DNA from: Streptomyces antimicrobicus
GTDB taxonomy: Bacteria > Actinomycetota > Actinomycetes > Streptomycetales > Streptomycetaceae
Direction of reading: 5' to 3'
Length of the DNA: 64,000 bases
Assembly: GCF_020532625.1 (NCBI RefSeq)
Contig: NZ_JAJAUY010000012.1
Coordinates: 20,547-84,546 of the forward strand
Part shown: positions 54,372 to 61,843 of the stretch, piece after piece
Layout of the letters: every line of letters begins with the position of its first letter
Numbering within the stretch: position 1 is the stretch's first letter
Translations under genes and position numbers: made by a program
The notes under the pieces: model-generated
The model's input: only the letters and a program-made list of their open reading frames with translations
The model's database searches: none
Told to the model about the DNA's origin: nothing

Positions 54372-55259
54372 ATGACCACGTCCGCCCCCGCGAGCCCGGG
54401 GAGCCCTCGCAGCGACGCCCGCCGGCACGAGTTGGCGGAATTCCTGCGCAGCCGCCGTGAGCGGATCACCCCCGAGCAGGTGGGTCTCGTCCGCGGGCCG
54501 CGCCGGCGGACCCCGGGACTGCGCCGCGAGGAGGTCGCGCAGCTGTCGTCGGTGGGCGTGACCTGGTACACGTGGCTGGAGCAGGCGCGTGACATCCAGG
54601 TGTCGGTGCAGGTGCTGGACGCGGTCGCGCGGGCGCTGCTGCTCGACGCGAGCGAGCGGGCGCACCTGTTCGCCCTGGCCGGGAGCCTGGATCCGGCGCC
54701 GCCGTCGACCTGCCCGACCGTGACGCCGTCCCTGCGCGCGATGATCGACCAGCTGGGGCCGGTCCCGGCGTGCGTCCAGAACAGCCGCTACGACATCCTC
54801 GCGTACAACGCCGCCTACGGGCGGCTGTTCGGCGATCTGGACGCCACCCCGGCGGAGGACCGCAACTGCATGTGGCTGGCCTTCACCGACCCGCAGTGGC
54901 GGGCCGCGGTGGTGGACCTGCCGGGGACCCACCGGACCATGGCGGCGAAGTTCCGGGCGGCGATGGCCGAGCACCTGGCGGAGCCGGCGTGGAAGACGCT
55001 GCTGGCCAGGCTGGAGGGCGCCTCGGAGGAGTTCCGGGAGGTGTGGGCGCGGCACGAGGTGATCGGGCAGGGCGCCAAGTCGAAGTACATCCGCAACCCG
55101 TACGTCGGCCTGCTGCACGTGGAGCACACCAACCTCTGGCTGGGGCCCGCGCAGGGCGCCCGGCTGGTGGCGTACGTCCCGCTGGACGAGGAGACGCGCG
55201 AACGCCTGGAGCGGCTGCGGGACCTGGCCTCCGACGGGACGGCCGCCACCACCGGCTGA
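54372..55259 (+). CDS. XRE-family regulator with MmyB-like ligand-binding domain
   Basis: A 295-residue regulator. N-terminal helix-turn-helix (about 18-90: ELAEFLRSRRERITPEQVG, RTPGLRREEVAQLSSVGVTWYTWLEQARDIQVSVQVLDAVARAL), then an MmyB-like PAS-type domain (about 110-285: NSRYDILAYNAAYGRLFGDLDATPAEDRNCMWLAFTDP, NPYVGLLHVEHTNLWLGP). This class often controls an adjacent, divergent transporter or oxidoreductase gene in Streptomyces, which fits the MFS pump here. GGAG precedes the ATG. The ligand is unknown; fatty acid-like ligands have been seen in the MltR/MmyB group. Confidence 0.92.
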   Translation: MTTSAPASPGSPRSDARRHELAEFLRSRRERITPEQVGLVRGPRRRTPGLRREEVAQLSSVGVTWYTWLEQARDIQVSVQVLDAVARALLLDASERAHLFALAGSLDPAPPSTCPTVTPSLRAMIDQLGPVPACVQNSRYDILAYNAAYGRLFGDLDATPAEDRNCMWLAFTDPQWRAAVVDLPGTHRTMAAKFRAAMAEHLAEPAWKTLLARLEGASEEFREVWARHEVIGQGAKSKYIRNPYVGLLHVEHTNLWLGPAQGARLVAYVPLDEETRERLERLRDLASDGTAATTG

Positions 55260-55325
55260 GGCGCCCGGCTCCCCCGCCCGGCGGCACGGAGCGGCTGCGC
55301 CCGCGCGGGACCGGCGACCGGGCCC

Positions 55326-55901
55326 CTATGCGGGCCCGGCCGTCGGCGCGAGCCGCGTGAGGACCAGCAGGGCGTCGACGAGGTCCTCGGCGGGGGCGCC
55401 CGTGGCCAGGCGGCGCAGTTGCTGGCCGAAGACGAGGGCGACGGCGGCCGCGGCCAGCCGTTCGGGGTCGGCGACGCCCAGGTGGGTCAGGATGCGCGCC
55501 GCCAGGAGGTCGTAGGCGGCGAAGCACTCGGCCGCCGCCGCCCGCAGCCGCTCGTCCCGGCCGGCCTGGACGTACAGCTCGAAGGGTGCGATGTGCCGGC
55601 TGTCGAACGCGTTGCCGCCCGCCACCTGGGCGACGACCTCGGCCGCCTGCCCGATGTCGAAGCGTTCGTCGGTGCAGGCGTCGGCCAGCGCCGTGAAATG
55701 CCGGGTCTCCTCGGCCACGAAGTGCAGCAGGCTCTCGCGCAGCAGCTCGTGCTGCGTGGCGAAGTGGTAGGTGACCGAACCGAGGGAGACCGCGGCCTCC
55801 TTGGCGATCCGCCGGTTGGTGACGGCGGCGATCCCGTCCTGCCCGATGATCCGCAGTACGGCGTCGATGATGCGCTGGCGGGTGTCGGACGCAGGGGGCA
55901 T
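55326..55901 (-). CDS. TetR-family repressor
   Basis: A 191-residue regulator: helix-turn-helix (about 8-55, RQRIIDAVLRIIGQDGIAAVTNRRIAKEAAVSLGSVTYHFATQHELLRESL) and C-terminal ligand domain (about 70-190, TetR_C-type FELYVQAGRDERLRAAAAECF). It is divergent from the SDR at 56060, and an exact 18-bp palindrome lies between them. Auto-repression and SDR repression are the obvious model. Ligand not predictable. Confidence 0.93.
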   Translation of the reverse strand: MPPASDTRQRIIDAVLRIIGQDGIAAVTNRRIAKEAAVSLGSVTYHFATQHELLRESLLHFVAEETRHFTALADACTDERFDIGQAAEVVAQVAGGNAFDSRHIAPFELYVQAGRDERLRAAAAECFAAYDLLAARILTHLGVADPERLAAAAVALVFGQQLRRLATGAPAEDLVDALLVLTRLAPTAGPA

Positions 55902-55968
55902 GACCGCATTCTGCCCGACGGCCCGGCGGTGGTTCTCGGACAGGTCCGGGGAGGCGGCATCCGGGGTG

Positions 55969-56012
55969 TGGACAGGGGACGACGCGCTCCCTACTGTTCG
56001 TTCGAACGAACA
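55969..56012 (+). promoter_or_regulatory. SDR promoter with perfect TetR-type palindromic operator
   Basis: TGGACA (55969-55974) and TACTGT (55992-55997), with a 17-bp spacer, point toward the SDR gene. An exact 18-bp palindrome, TGTTCGTTCGAACGAACA (55995-56012), overlaps the last bases of the -10 and the transcription start. TetR dimers typically bind 15-20 bp palindromes like this. Confidence 0.7.
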
Positions 56013-56059
56013 ACAGGGCCGGACGTATCGCGGTCATGGGCGCGCGCACAGGAGGCGTC

Positions 56060-56851
56060 GTGGAGATATCGGGATCGCAGGTTCTGCTCACCGGGGCCAC
56101 CGGAGGCATCGGTTCGGCCCTGGCCGGGCGGCTGGCCGCGGAGGGGGCCCGGCTGACGGTGACCGGGCGGCGCGAGGAGGCCCTCAAGGCCACCGCCGAG
56201 GCCTGGGGCGCGCGTACGGTGGTGGCGGACCTGGCCGTCCGCCCGGACGTCGTCCGCCTCGCCGAGACGTGCGCCGCGACGGACGTGCTGGTCGCGAACG
56301 CCGCCCTGCCGGCCAGCGGTGACCTCCTGGACTACACCGAGGAGCAGATCGACCGCGCGCTCGACGTCAACCTGCGCGCCCCGCTGCTGCTGTGCCGGCT
56401 GCTCGCGGCGCACATGGTGGCGCGCGGCCGGGGCCACATCGTGCTCGTGGGCTCCCTCTCGGGCAAGGCGGCGACGAGGTCGACCTCCCTGTACAACGCG
56501 ACCAAGTTCGGGCTGCGCGGCTTCGCCCTCGCGCTGCGCCAGGAGCTCGGCGGCTCCGGCGTGGGCGTGTCCCTGGTGCAGCCGGGCTTCGTCCGCGACG
56601 CCGGGATGTTCGCGGCCACCGGCGCGACGCCGCCGAAGGGCATGCGGACCGTCACCCCCGGCCAGGTCGCCGACGGCGTCGTACGGGCCGTCCGACGCGA
56701 CCGGTGCGAGGTGAACGTGGCTCCGCTGGAGCTGCGCCTGCTCAGCGCCGTCGCCGGGCAGTTCCCCGGCTTCGCCGAGCGCGTCCAGGCCCGGGCCGAC
56801 ACCGACGCCACCGTGCGCCGGCTCGTCGAGGCCCAGCGCTCGCGGCGCTAG
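56060..56851 (+). CDS. Short-chain dehydrogenase/reductase
   Basis: A 263-residue classical SDR. Cofactor motif TGATGGIG (about 11-18), NAALP in place of NNAG, catalytic Ser in LVGSLSGKAA and the Tyr-Lys pair in YNATKFGLRG (about 147-151). RREEA after the second strand suggests NADP(H). GTG 56060 is chosen because AGGAGG stands just upstream; ATG 56036 would add eight residues. Regulated, very probably, by the divergent TetR through the palindrome at 55995-56012. The substrate is unknown; similar proteins are annotated as general ketone/fatty aldehyde reductases. Confidence 0.92.
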   Translation: MEISGSQVLLTGATGGIGSALAGRLAAEGARLTVTGRREEALKATAEAWGARTVVADLAVRPDVVRLAETCAATDVLVANAALPASGDLLDYTEEQIDRALDVNLRAPLLLCRLLAAHMVARGRGHIVLVGSLSGKAATRSTSLYNATKFGLRGFALALRQELGGSGVGVSLVQPGFVRDAGMFAATGATPPKGMRTVTPGQVADGVVRAVRRDRCEVNVAPLELRLLSAVAGQFPGFAERVQARADTDATVRRLVEAQRSRR

Positions 56852-56996
56852 CGCTCGCCTCTCCCCCGTTCCCCGGCTCGCCCGGTCCTCCGCTCCGACG
56901 CTCGCCCGTTCCGCCGCTCCCCCGGTCCTCCGCTCGCCCGCTCCCCGACGCCCCACCTCCCACACCCAACCCTTCCCACGCGAACGGAGACCGGCT
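56852..56996. other. Pyrimidine-rich intergenic spacer with a duplicated 15-mer
   Basis: 145 bp of C/T/G-rich low-complexity sequence. CCCGGTCCTCCGCTC occurs at 56881-56895 and again at 56921-56935. Apart from the GGAGA ribosome site of the next gene, no promoter or hairpin is obvious. Confidence 0.6.
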
Positions 56997-59456
56997 GTGG
57001 CAACCGACCACGTCCCGGGCGGCGTCGACCGCCGCTCCCTGCTCCGCTCAGGTGCCCTGCTGGCCGCGGGCGGGGCGGCCGCCCTCGTGCCCGCCCCGCT
57101 CGCCCGCGCCGGCACCGCCGGCGGGCGCACGGACCCCGCCGCGGCCGGCGGGACCGGCACGGTGACCACCACCTACGAGGGCCGCTCGCCCTACGGCATC
57201 GACCAGTGGGCGTCCGTCCCGTTCGACGTCCCCCCGGGCGTCCGGCGGATCACGGTGACGTCCTCCTTCGACCGGGCCGCCGGCATCCTGGACACCGGCA
57301 TCTTCGGCCCGTCCGGCTTCCGCGGCTGGTCCGGCAGTGCCCGGTCGGAGTTCACCCTCTCCGGCGCGGACGCCACGCCGGGCTACGTGCCGGGGCCCAT
57401 CGAGCCGGGTGCCTGGGCCGTCGCGCTCGGGCCGATGGTCAGCGCTGCCGGCGGGATGGCCTGGACCGTCACCGTCACGCTGCACCACGGGGACCCGCTG
57501 CCCCCGGCCCCGTACGACCTCCTGCCGACCGCGGTGCCCGGCCGCGGGCCCGGCTGGTACCGGGGAGACCTGCACCTGCACAGCGTGCACTCCGACGGCG
57601 GGCGCACCGTGGACGAGATCGTCGTGGCCGCCCGCCGGGAGGGCCTGGACTTCCTGGCCACCTCCGACCACAACACCAGCTCGACGGGCGTGTCCTGGCG
57701 CGGCAACGTCCCGGGCGACCTGCTCGTCGTCAACGCCGAGGAGGTCACCACCCGGCACGGCCACTGGCTGGCCGTCGGACTCCCGCAGGGCGAGTGGGTG
57801 GACTGGCACTACGGCCCCCGGGACGGCGGCGCCTTCGACGGCCACGCCCGGCGGGTGCGCAGCCTGGGCGGTCTGGTGATCGCGGCCCACCCGATGACCC
57901 CCGCGGCGGGCTCCTTCTGGGAGTTCGGCCTGGACCGCGTCGACGCCCTGGAGGTCTGGAACGGTCCGTGGACCCTGGACGACGCGGCCGGCATCGCCGT
58001 CTGGCACGCCATGCTGTGCCTCGGCAAGCGCGTCGCAGCCGTGGGCAACAGCGACGCCCACAGCCCGTCCGACGCCGTCGGCCGGCCCCACAACGTGGTG
58101 TACGCCGACAGCCTGTCCACCCCGGCCGTCCTGGACGCCCTGCGCCGGGGCCGCTCGTACGCCGTCGAGTCCTCCGCCGTCACCGTGGACCTCACCGCCC
58201 GCGGCGGCGGCGCGGCCGCCGGGCCGGGACAGGAGCTGCCGCTGGGCTTCTTCGACGCCGTGGACGTCACGCTGGACGTCCGGGGCGCCCCCGACACCGT
58301 CGCCACGTTGTACACCGAGTGGGGCATCATGGCCGCCACCCGCATCGACGGCAGCGGCCTGGGCCGACTGCGCTGGCGCGGCTGGGGCAGGGCGTCGATG
58401 TTCGCGCGCGCCGAGGTCCGCCGGCCGAGGCCCGCCTCCACCACCCTCGACCAACTGGTGGCCCTCACCAACCCGATCTGGTTCTCCTCCGCGCAGCTGC
58501 CGCCGTACGACGTCGAGCAGCGCACCCTCTTCCACACCGAGCGCCGGCCCGACGGGTCGTGGGGCGGCATGCGGCCGCTGCCCGGGGCCGCCGGCGCGGC
58601 CTCGTTCGCGGGGGTGCAGACGGCGCTGGCGGGCCTGGCGGACGGCTCGGTCACCGTCCTCGGCATCGCGCCGGACAACAGCCTGTGGCTGACCGACGTC
58701 CGCGGCACGGCCGTGCTCCGGCCCTGGCAGCGGGTGCCGGGACCGGACGGCAAGGAGGCCTTCACCGTCCGCGAGGCGGACGTCGCGGCGTTCCCCGACG
58801 GCACCTGCCAGATCGTGGTGACCGCCCTGGACGGGACGACGTACCACCAGCAGCGCCGCGCCGACGGTGGCCTGGCCGGTTTCCGGCCGGTGCCCGGCTC
58901 CACCGGGGCGGGCCGGTGGGGCGCGACGAAGGTGGCGATCGCCGCGCTGCCCGACGGGTCCGCCCAACTGGTCGGCTACGGCACGGACGGGGCCATGTAC
59001 CACTGCGTGCGCGGGCGGGACGGGGCGTGGAGCGGCTGGCAGCGCGTGGGCGGGGCGCACGGTGCCGCGACGTTCTCGGGTCCCGCGCTGGCGATCACGG
59101 GCATGCCGGACGGCTCGTCGCAGGTCCTCGCGATCGGGCTCGACGGCATGGTCCACCACCAGCTGCGCCGTCCGGACGGCTCGTGGACCGGCTTCCGCCA
59201 GCCGCGCGGGGTCACCACGGCGACCATGGCCGCCAGTGCGATCGGCATCGCGGGGATGCCCGACGGCTCCGCCCAGATCGCGGCGGTCGGCCGCGACGGG
59301 CGGATCTGGCACGGCATCAGGCGGGCGGACGGCTCCTGGACCCCGTTCGCCCAGGTCCCCGGCCCGAACGGGCGGGACCCGTTCCCCGCGGGCCAGGTCC
59401 GCGTCACCGCCCTGCGGGACGGCACCGCGCATCTGTCGGCCGTCAGCGCCGGCTGA
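56997..59456 (+). CDS. Secreted PHP-type phosphoesterase (CehA/McbA-like) with C-terminal beta-propeller-like repeats
   Basis: An 819-residue exported protein. Tat signal peptide: DRRSLLRSGALLAAGGAAALVPAPLARA (about 11-38). A beta domain follows, then the PHP domain (about 185-400) with metal ligands in DLHLHSVHSDGG, ATSDHN, NAEEVTTRHGHWL, AAHPM and GNSDAH. From about 500 there are five to six repeats of some 50 residues of the form 'DGSxQ...GxDGxxYHxxRxxDGSWxG', tectonin/propeller-like, probably carbohydrate- or surface-binding. CehA/McbA relatives hydrolyse carbamate esters or phosphoesters; the substrate here is open. GTG 56997 follows GGAGA. Confidence 0.88.
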   Translation: MATDHVPGGVDRRSLLRSGALLAAGGAAALVPAPLARAGTAGGRTDPAAAGGTGTVTTTYEGRSPYGIDQWASVPFDVPPGVRRITVTSSFDRAAGILDTGIFGPSGFRGWSGSARSEFTLSGADATPGYVPGPIEPGAWAVALGPMVSAAGGMAWTVTVTLHHGDPLPPAPYDLLPTAVPGRGPGWYRGDLHLHSVHSDGGRTVDEIVVAARREGLDFLATSDHNTSSTGVSWRGNVPGDLLVVNAEEVTTRHGHWLAVGLPQGEWVDWHYGPRDGGAFDGHARRVRSLGGLVIAAHPMTPAAGSFWEFGLDRVDALEVWNGPWTLDDAAGIAVWHAMLCLGKRVAAVGNSDAHSPSDAVGRPHNVVYADSLSTPAVLDALRRGRSYAVESSAVTVDLTARGGGAAAGPGQELPLGFFDAVDVTLDVRGAPDTVATLYTEWGIMAATRIDGSGLGRLRWRGWGRASMFARAEVRRPRPASTTLDQLVALTNPIWFSSAQLPPYDVEQRTLFHTERRPDGSWGGMRPLPGAAGAASFAGVQTALAGLADGSVTVLGIAPDNSLWLTDVRGTAVLRPWQRVPGPDGKEAFTVREADVAAFPDGTCQIVVTALDGTTYHQQRRADGGLAGFRPVPGSTGAGRWGATKVAIAALPDGSAQLVGYGTDGAMYHCVRGRDGAWSGWQRVGGAHGAATFSGPALAITGMPDGSSQVLAIGLDGMVHHQLRRPDGSWTGFRQPRGVTTATMAASAIGIAGMPDGSAQIAAVGRDGRIWHGIRRADGSWTPFAQVPGPNGRDPFPAGQVRVTALRDGTAHLSAVSAG

Positions 59457-59781
59457 GGCACCGTCGGCCGTCGGCGCCGGCTGACCGGCCGCCGCGGCGG
59501 CGGCCGGCGCACGGCCCCGCGGCGACCGGCCGCCCGCGCCCCGCCCTCGCGCCGGGGCGTGACGCCGACTGGGCGCCCTGCTGGAACGGCTGCCGGGACT
59601 GCGGTTGGCCCTGCCGGCCGAACAACTGGTCCGGCGCACCCACAACATCAAACGCGTGCCCGAGCGGCTCCGCGTGCTGTGGTGAGGTCCGGCGTGCGCC
59701 CGGCGGCGCCGGACGGTTTTTTGCCATTCCGTTTATGCCGTTCCGGTGAACGGACGCGCCCTCAGGTGCCACTCTTGAGCC
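59457..59781. other. Spacer between PHP gene and kinase operon
   Basis: 325 bp containing the decayed P450 fragment (59569-59685) and, to its right, a short AT-richer stretch GGTTTTTTGCCATTCCGTTTATGCCG (in two parts, about 59,715-59,740) that may hold the promoter of the kinase operon. Left of the fragment is GC-rich duplicated sequence (CGTCGGCCGTC... appears at the end of the PHP gene and again just after its stop). Confidence 0.55.
59569..59685 (+). pseudogene. C-terminal fragment of a cytochrome P450
   Basis: In frame to the TGA at 59683-59685 the sequence reads LGALLERLPGLRLALPAEQLVRRTHNIKRVPERLRVLW. This is the characteristic last 40 residues of bacterial P450s (after the heme helix, 'xALxRRLPxLRLAVPxxxLxWRxxxxxRGxxxLPVxW'). 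No start codon, heme loop or I-helix is present upstream, where the frame is soon interrupted. It is therefore a relic of a deleted P450 gene. Unlike the P450 at 378-1628 in detail, so not a recent copy of it. Confidence 0.7.
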
Positions 59782-61248
59782 ATGTCGGGTTTTCGGGGGG
59801 CGGACCCGGCGCCAACACGGCGCTTGGTGCTCGGCCGGTACGCACTGACGGAGCGGTTCCACGGCGGCATGGCGGAGGTGTGGAAGGCCCAGGACCTGCG
59901 GTTGGACCGTACGGTCGTGGCGAAGTTCCTACGGGTGGCGGACCGGGGCACCCACGCGGCCCGGCGGTTCCTGCGCGAGGCCAGGATCCTGGCCGGAATC
60001 GACGACCCGCGGGTCGTCCGCGTCCATGACGTGGACGAGGCCGAGATCGACGGCCAGTGGCACCTGTACCTGATCACGCAGTTCGTCGACGGGCGCACGC
60101 TGCGCGAGGCGCTGCCCCGGGGCACGGCCCTGGCGGTGGACCACGCGCTGCGCCGGGCCGCCGAGCTGTGCGAGGCACTCGTCCCGGTGCACGAGCAGAA
60201 CCTCGTGCACCGGGACGTGAAGCCGGGCAACGTGATGATCCGCCGCGTCGGCGCCCAGGAACGGCTGGTCCTGCTCGACTTCGGCATCGCCCGCTCGTAC
60301 ACGGTGGTCGGCGACGTCGGCCGGGCCGCCGGGGTGACCGGTCCGGGCCAGCTGATCGGCACGCCCGAGTACATGGCGCCCGAGCGGTTCCTGCTGGAGC
60401 CGGACGGACCGGCCACCGACCTGTACGCCGTCGGCTGCGTGCTGTTCGAGATGCTGACCGGCCAGCAGCCCTACCTCGGCCCGGACTACGGCGACCTGGC
60501 CCGGCTGCACTGCCACGCCCCGGTCCCGTCGCCTCGCGCGTTACGCCCGGCGGTCCCCGCCGACGTGGACGAGCTCGTCGTCCGGCTGCTGGCCAAGCGG
60601 CCCGGCGACCGCCCGGCCGACGCCCGCGGCATCGCCGAGGTCCTGCGGGAGCTGGGTGGTGGCCGAGCCCCCCGGCGGCCCCGGCCGGCCGACCCGGAGG
60701 GCCTGGTCGAGTCCCGCTGCACCGCCGTCCTCACCGCGGACCTCACCCCCGACGAGCGGGTCCGGCGCCTGGCCGAGGTGGCCGATCTGGCCCGGGACGT
60801 GCTGCCCGCCGACCATGCCGGGGCCTGGCTGGTCGCCCTCCACCTGGCCCGCGCCCTGCACACCGCCAAGAACCCGGCGGCGGCCGCCGACCGGCTGGCC
60901 CCGGTGGCGGCCCGGATCCGCCAGGTGCTGGGCCCGGTCGAGCCGCTGGCGCGGACCTCCGCCCTCAACCTCGCCCGCTACCTGGGCGAGAGCGGCCATC
61001 CGGCGGCCGCCGCCAAACACCTGGCCGAGCTGCGCGCGGCGCTCGCGGGCACGCTGGCGCCCGCCGACCCGCGGCTCTGCGAGGTCCGCTTCGACCTGGC
61101 CCACTGGCTGGCCGCCGCCGGCGAGGACCGGGCCGCGGGCGCCGAGTACCGGGCGCTGTACACCGACCACTGCGAGGCCTACGGCCCGGCCGCACCGGAG
61201 ACCGTACGGCTGTACGAGCTGATCAACCAGGCCGCGAGCGAGGGATGA
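59782..61248 (+). CDS. Serine/threonine protein kinase with TPR-like C-terminal region
   Basis: A 488-residue cytosolic Hanks-type kinase. Gly-rich loop HGGMAEVWKAQD, catalytic Lys in VVAKFL, HRDVKPGN (about 142-149), DFG in LLDFGIARSY, APE in GTPEYMAPERF; the domain ends near 290. No membrane segment or PASTA repeats. Residues about 315-485 are helical, with TPR-like pairs (HLARALHTAKNPAAAADRL, LARYLGESGHPAAAAKHL, DLAHWLAAAGEDRAAGAEYRALYTDHCEAYGPAAPETVRLYELI), probably a partner-binding scaffold. Codon 254 is TTA (60541-60543), implying bldA control. Its stop lies next to the start of the E2-like gene, so kinase and conjugation genes form one operon. Confidence 0.93.
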   Translation: MSGFRGADPAPTRRLVLGRYALTERFHGGMAEVWKAQDLRLDRTVVAKFLRVADRGTHAARRFLREARILAGIDDPRVVRVHDVDEAEIDGQWHLYLITQFVDGRTLREALPRGTALAVDHALRRAAELCEALVPVHEQNLVHRDVKPGNVMIRRVGAQERLVLLDFGIARSYTVVGDVGRAAGVTGPGQLIGTPEYMAPERFLLEPDGPATDLYAVGCVLFEMLTGQQPYLGPDYGDLARLHCHAPVPSPRALRPAVPADVDELVVRLLAKRPGDRPADARGIAEVLRELGGGRAPRRPRPADPEGLVESRCTAVLTADLTPDERVRRLAEVADLARDVLPADHAGAWLVALHLARALHTAKNPAAAADRLAPVAARIRQVLGPVEPLARTSALNLARYLGESGHPAAAAKHLAELRAALAGTLAPADPRLCEVRFDLAHWLAAAGEDRAAGAEYRALYTDHCEAYGPAAPETVRLYELINQAASEG

Positions 61249-61253
61249 GGACC

Positions 61254-61832
61254 ATGGCCGACATGTACGACCTGAACGCGATCCGCGAGAGCTTCTTCGC
61301 CAGCCAGGCCAAACGCGACGAGGGTCCGCAGGGCGGGCAGGACCAGGTGTACGTCGACCGCAGCGGCCGGGTCCGGCTGGGCTCGGGCGGGGAGACCGAC
61401 GCCCCGCTGTCGAAGGTGCCGCACAGCACCTTCGCGGCCCGCCGCGCGCCCGGCGGCCACTCGGCCCGGCTGGCCGAGGAGTTCCGGGTGGCGGAGACCA
61501 AGATGCCGGTGGGCACGTACTACGAGGACACGCCGGGCGCCGAGGGCTGGGTGTACGAGATCGTCACCGAGTTCCGCAACACGTACGTGATGTGCGCGCA
61601 CTTCGACGGCACCGACTACAAGGTGCGGCTGCTGGAACCGGAGCTGGAGTCGCTGCCCGACCACGACCAGCACGGCTTCCACCTCTATTACAGCGGCAAG
61701 ATCTGCCTCTCCGACCGCCCCGGCTCGGGCCAGCCGACGCTGGAGGAGGCCTACGCGCGCTCGGCGGCCTGGGCGCTGGGCGTGGACTTCGTCCGCATGG
61801 GCCACCCCTTCCCGTTCAACCGCAACCAGTAG
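61254..61832 (+). CDS. E2-like (ubiquitin-conjugating fold) protein
   Basis: A 192-residue protein. The core (about 70-192) has the pattern of prokaryotic E2/UBC-like domains: AEEFRVAETKMPVGTYYEDTPGAEGWVYEIVTEF, a central variable strand part, then DQHGFHLYYSGKICLSD with a conserved His and the candidate catalytic Cys (about 149), followed by TLEEAYARSAAWALGVDFVRMG helices. One other Cys exists (YVMCAHFDG). The N-terminal 60 residues (MYDLNAIRESFFASQAKRDEG) may be an interaction segment. ATG 61254 is used (AGGGA 8 bases upstream); ATG 61245 overlaps the kinase stop. Partner of the JAB-E1 fusion that follows 11 bp downstream. Confidence 0.8.
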   Translation: MADMYDLNAIRESFFASQAKRDEGPQGGQDQVYVDRSGRVRLGSGGETDAPLSKVPHSTFAARRAPGGHSARLAEEFRVAETKMPVGTYYEDTPGAEGWVYEIVTEFRNTYVMCAHFDGTDYKVRLLEPELESLPDHDQHGFHLYYSGKICLSDRPGSGQPTLEEAYARSAAWALGVDFVRMGHPFPFNRNQ

Positions 61833-61843
61833 GAGCGCCCGCG

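Noticed and set aside
57048..59651. 867-codon open frame on the minus strand
   Set aside because: Antisense to the PHP phosphoesterase with all its metal ligands on the plus strand.
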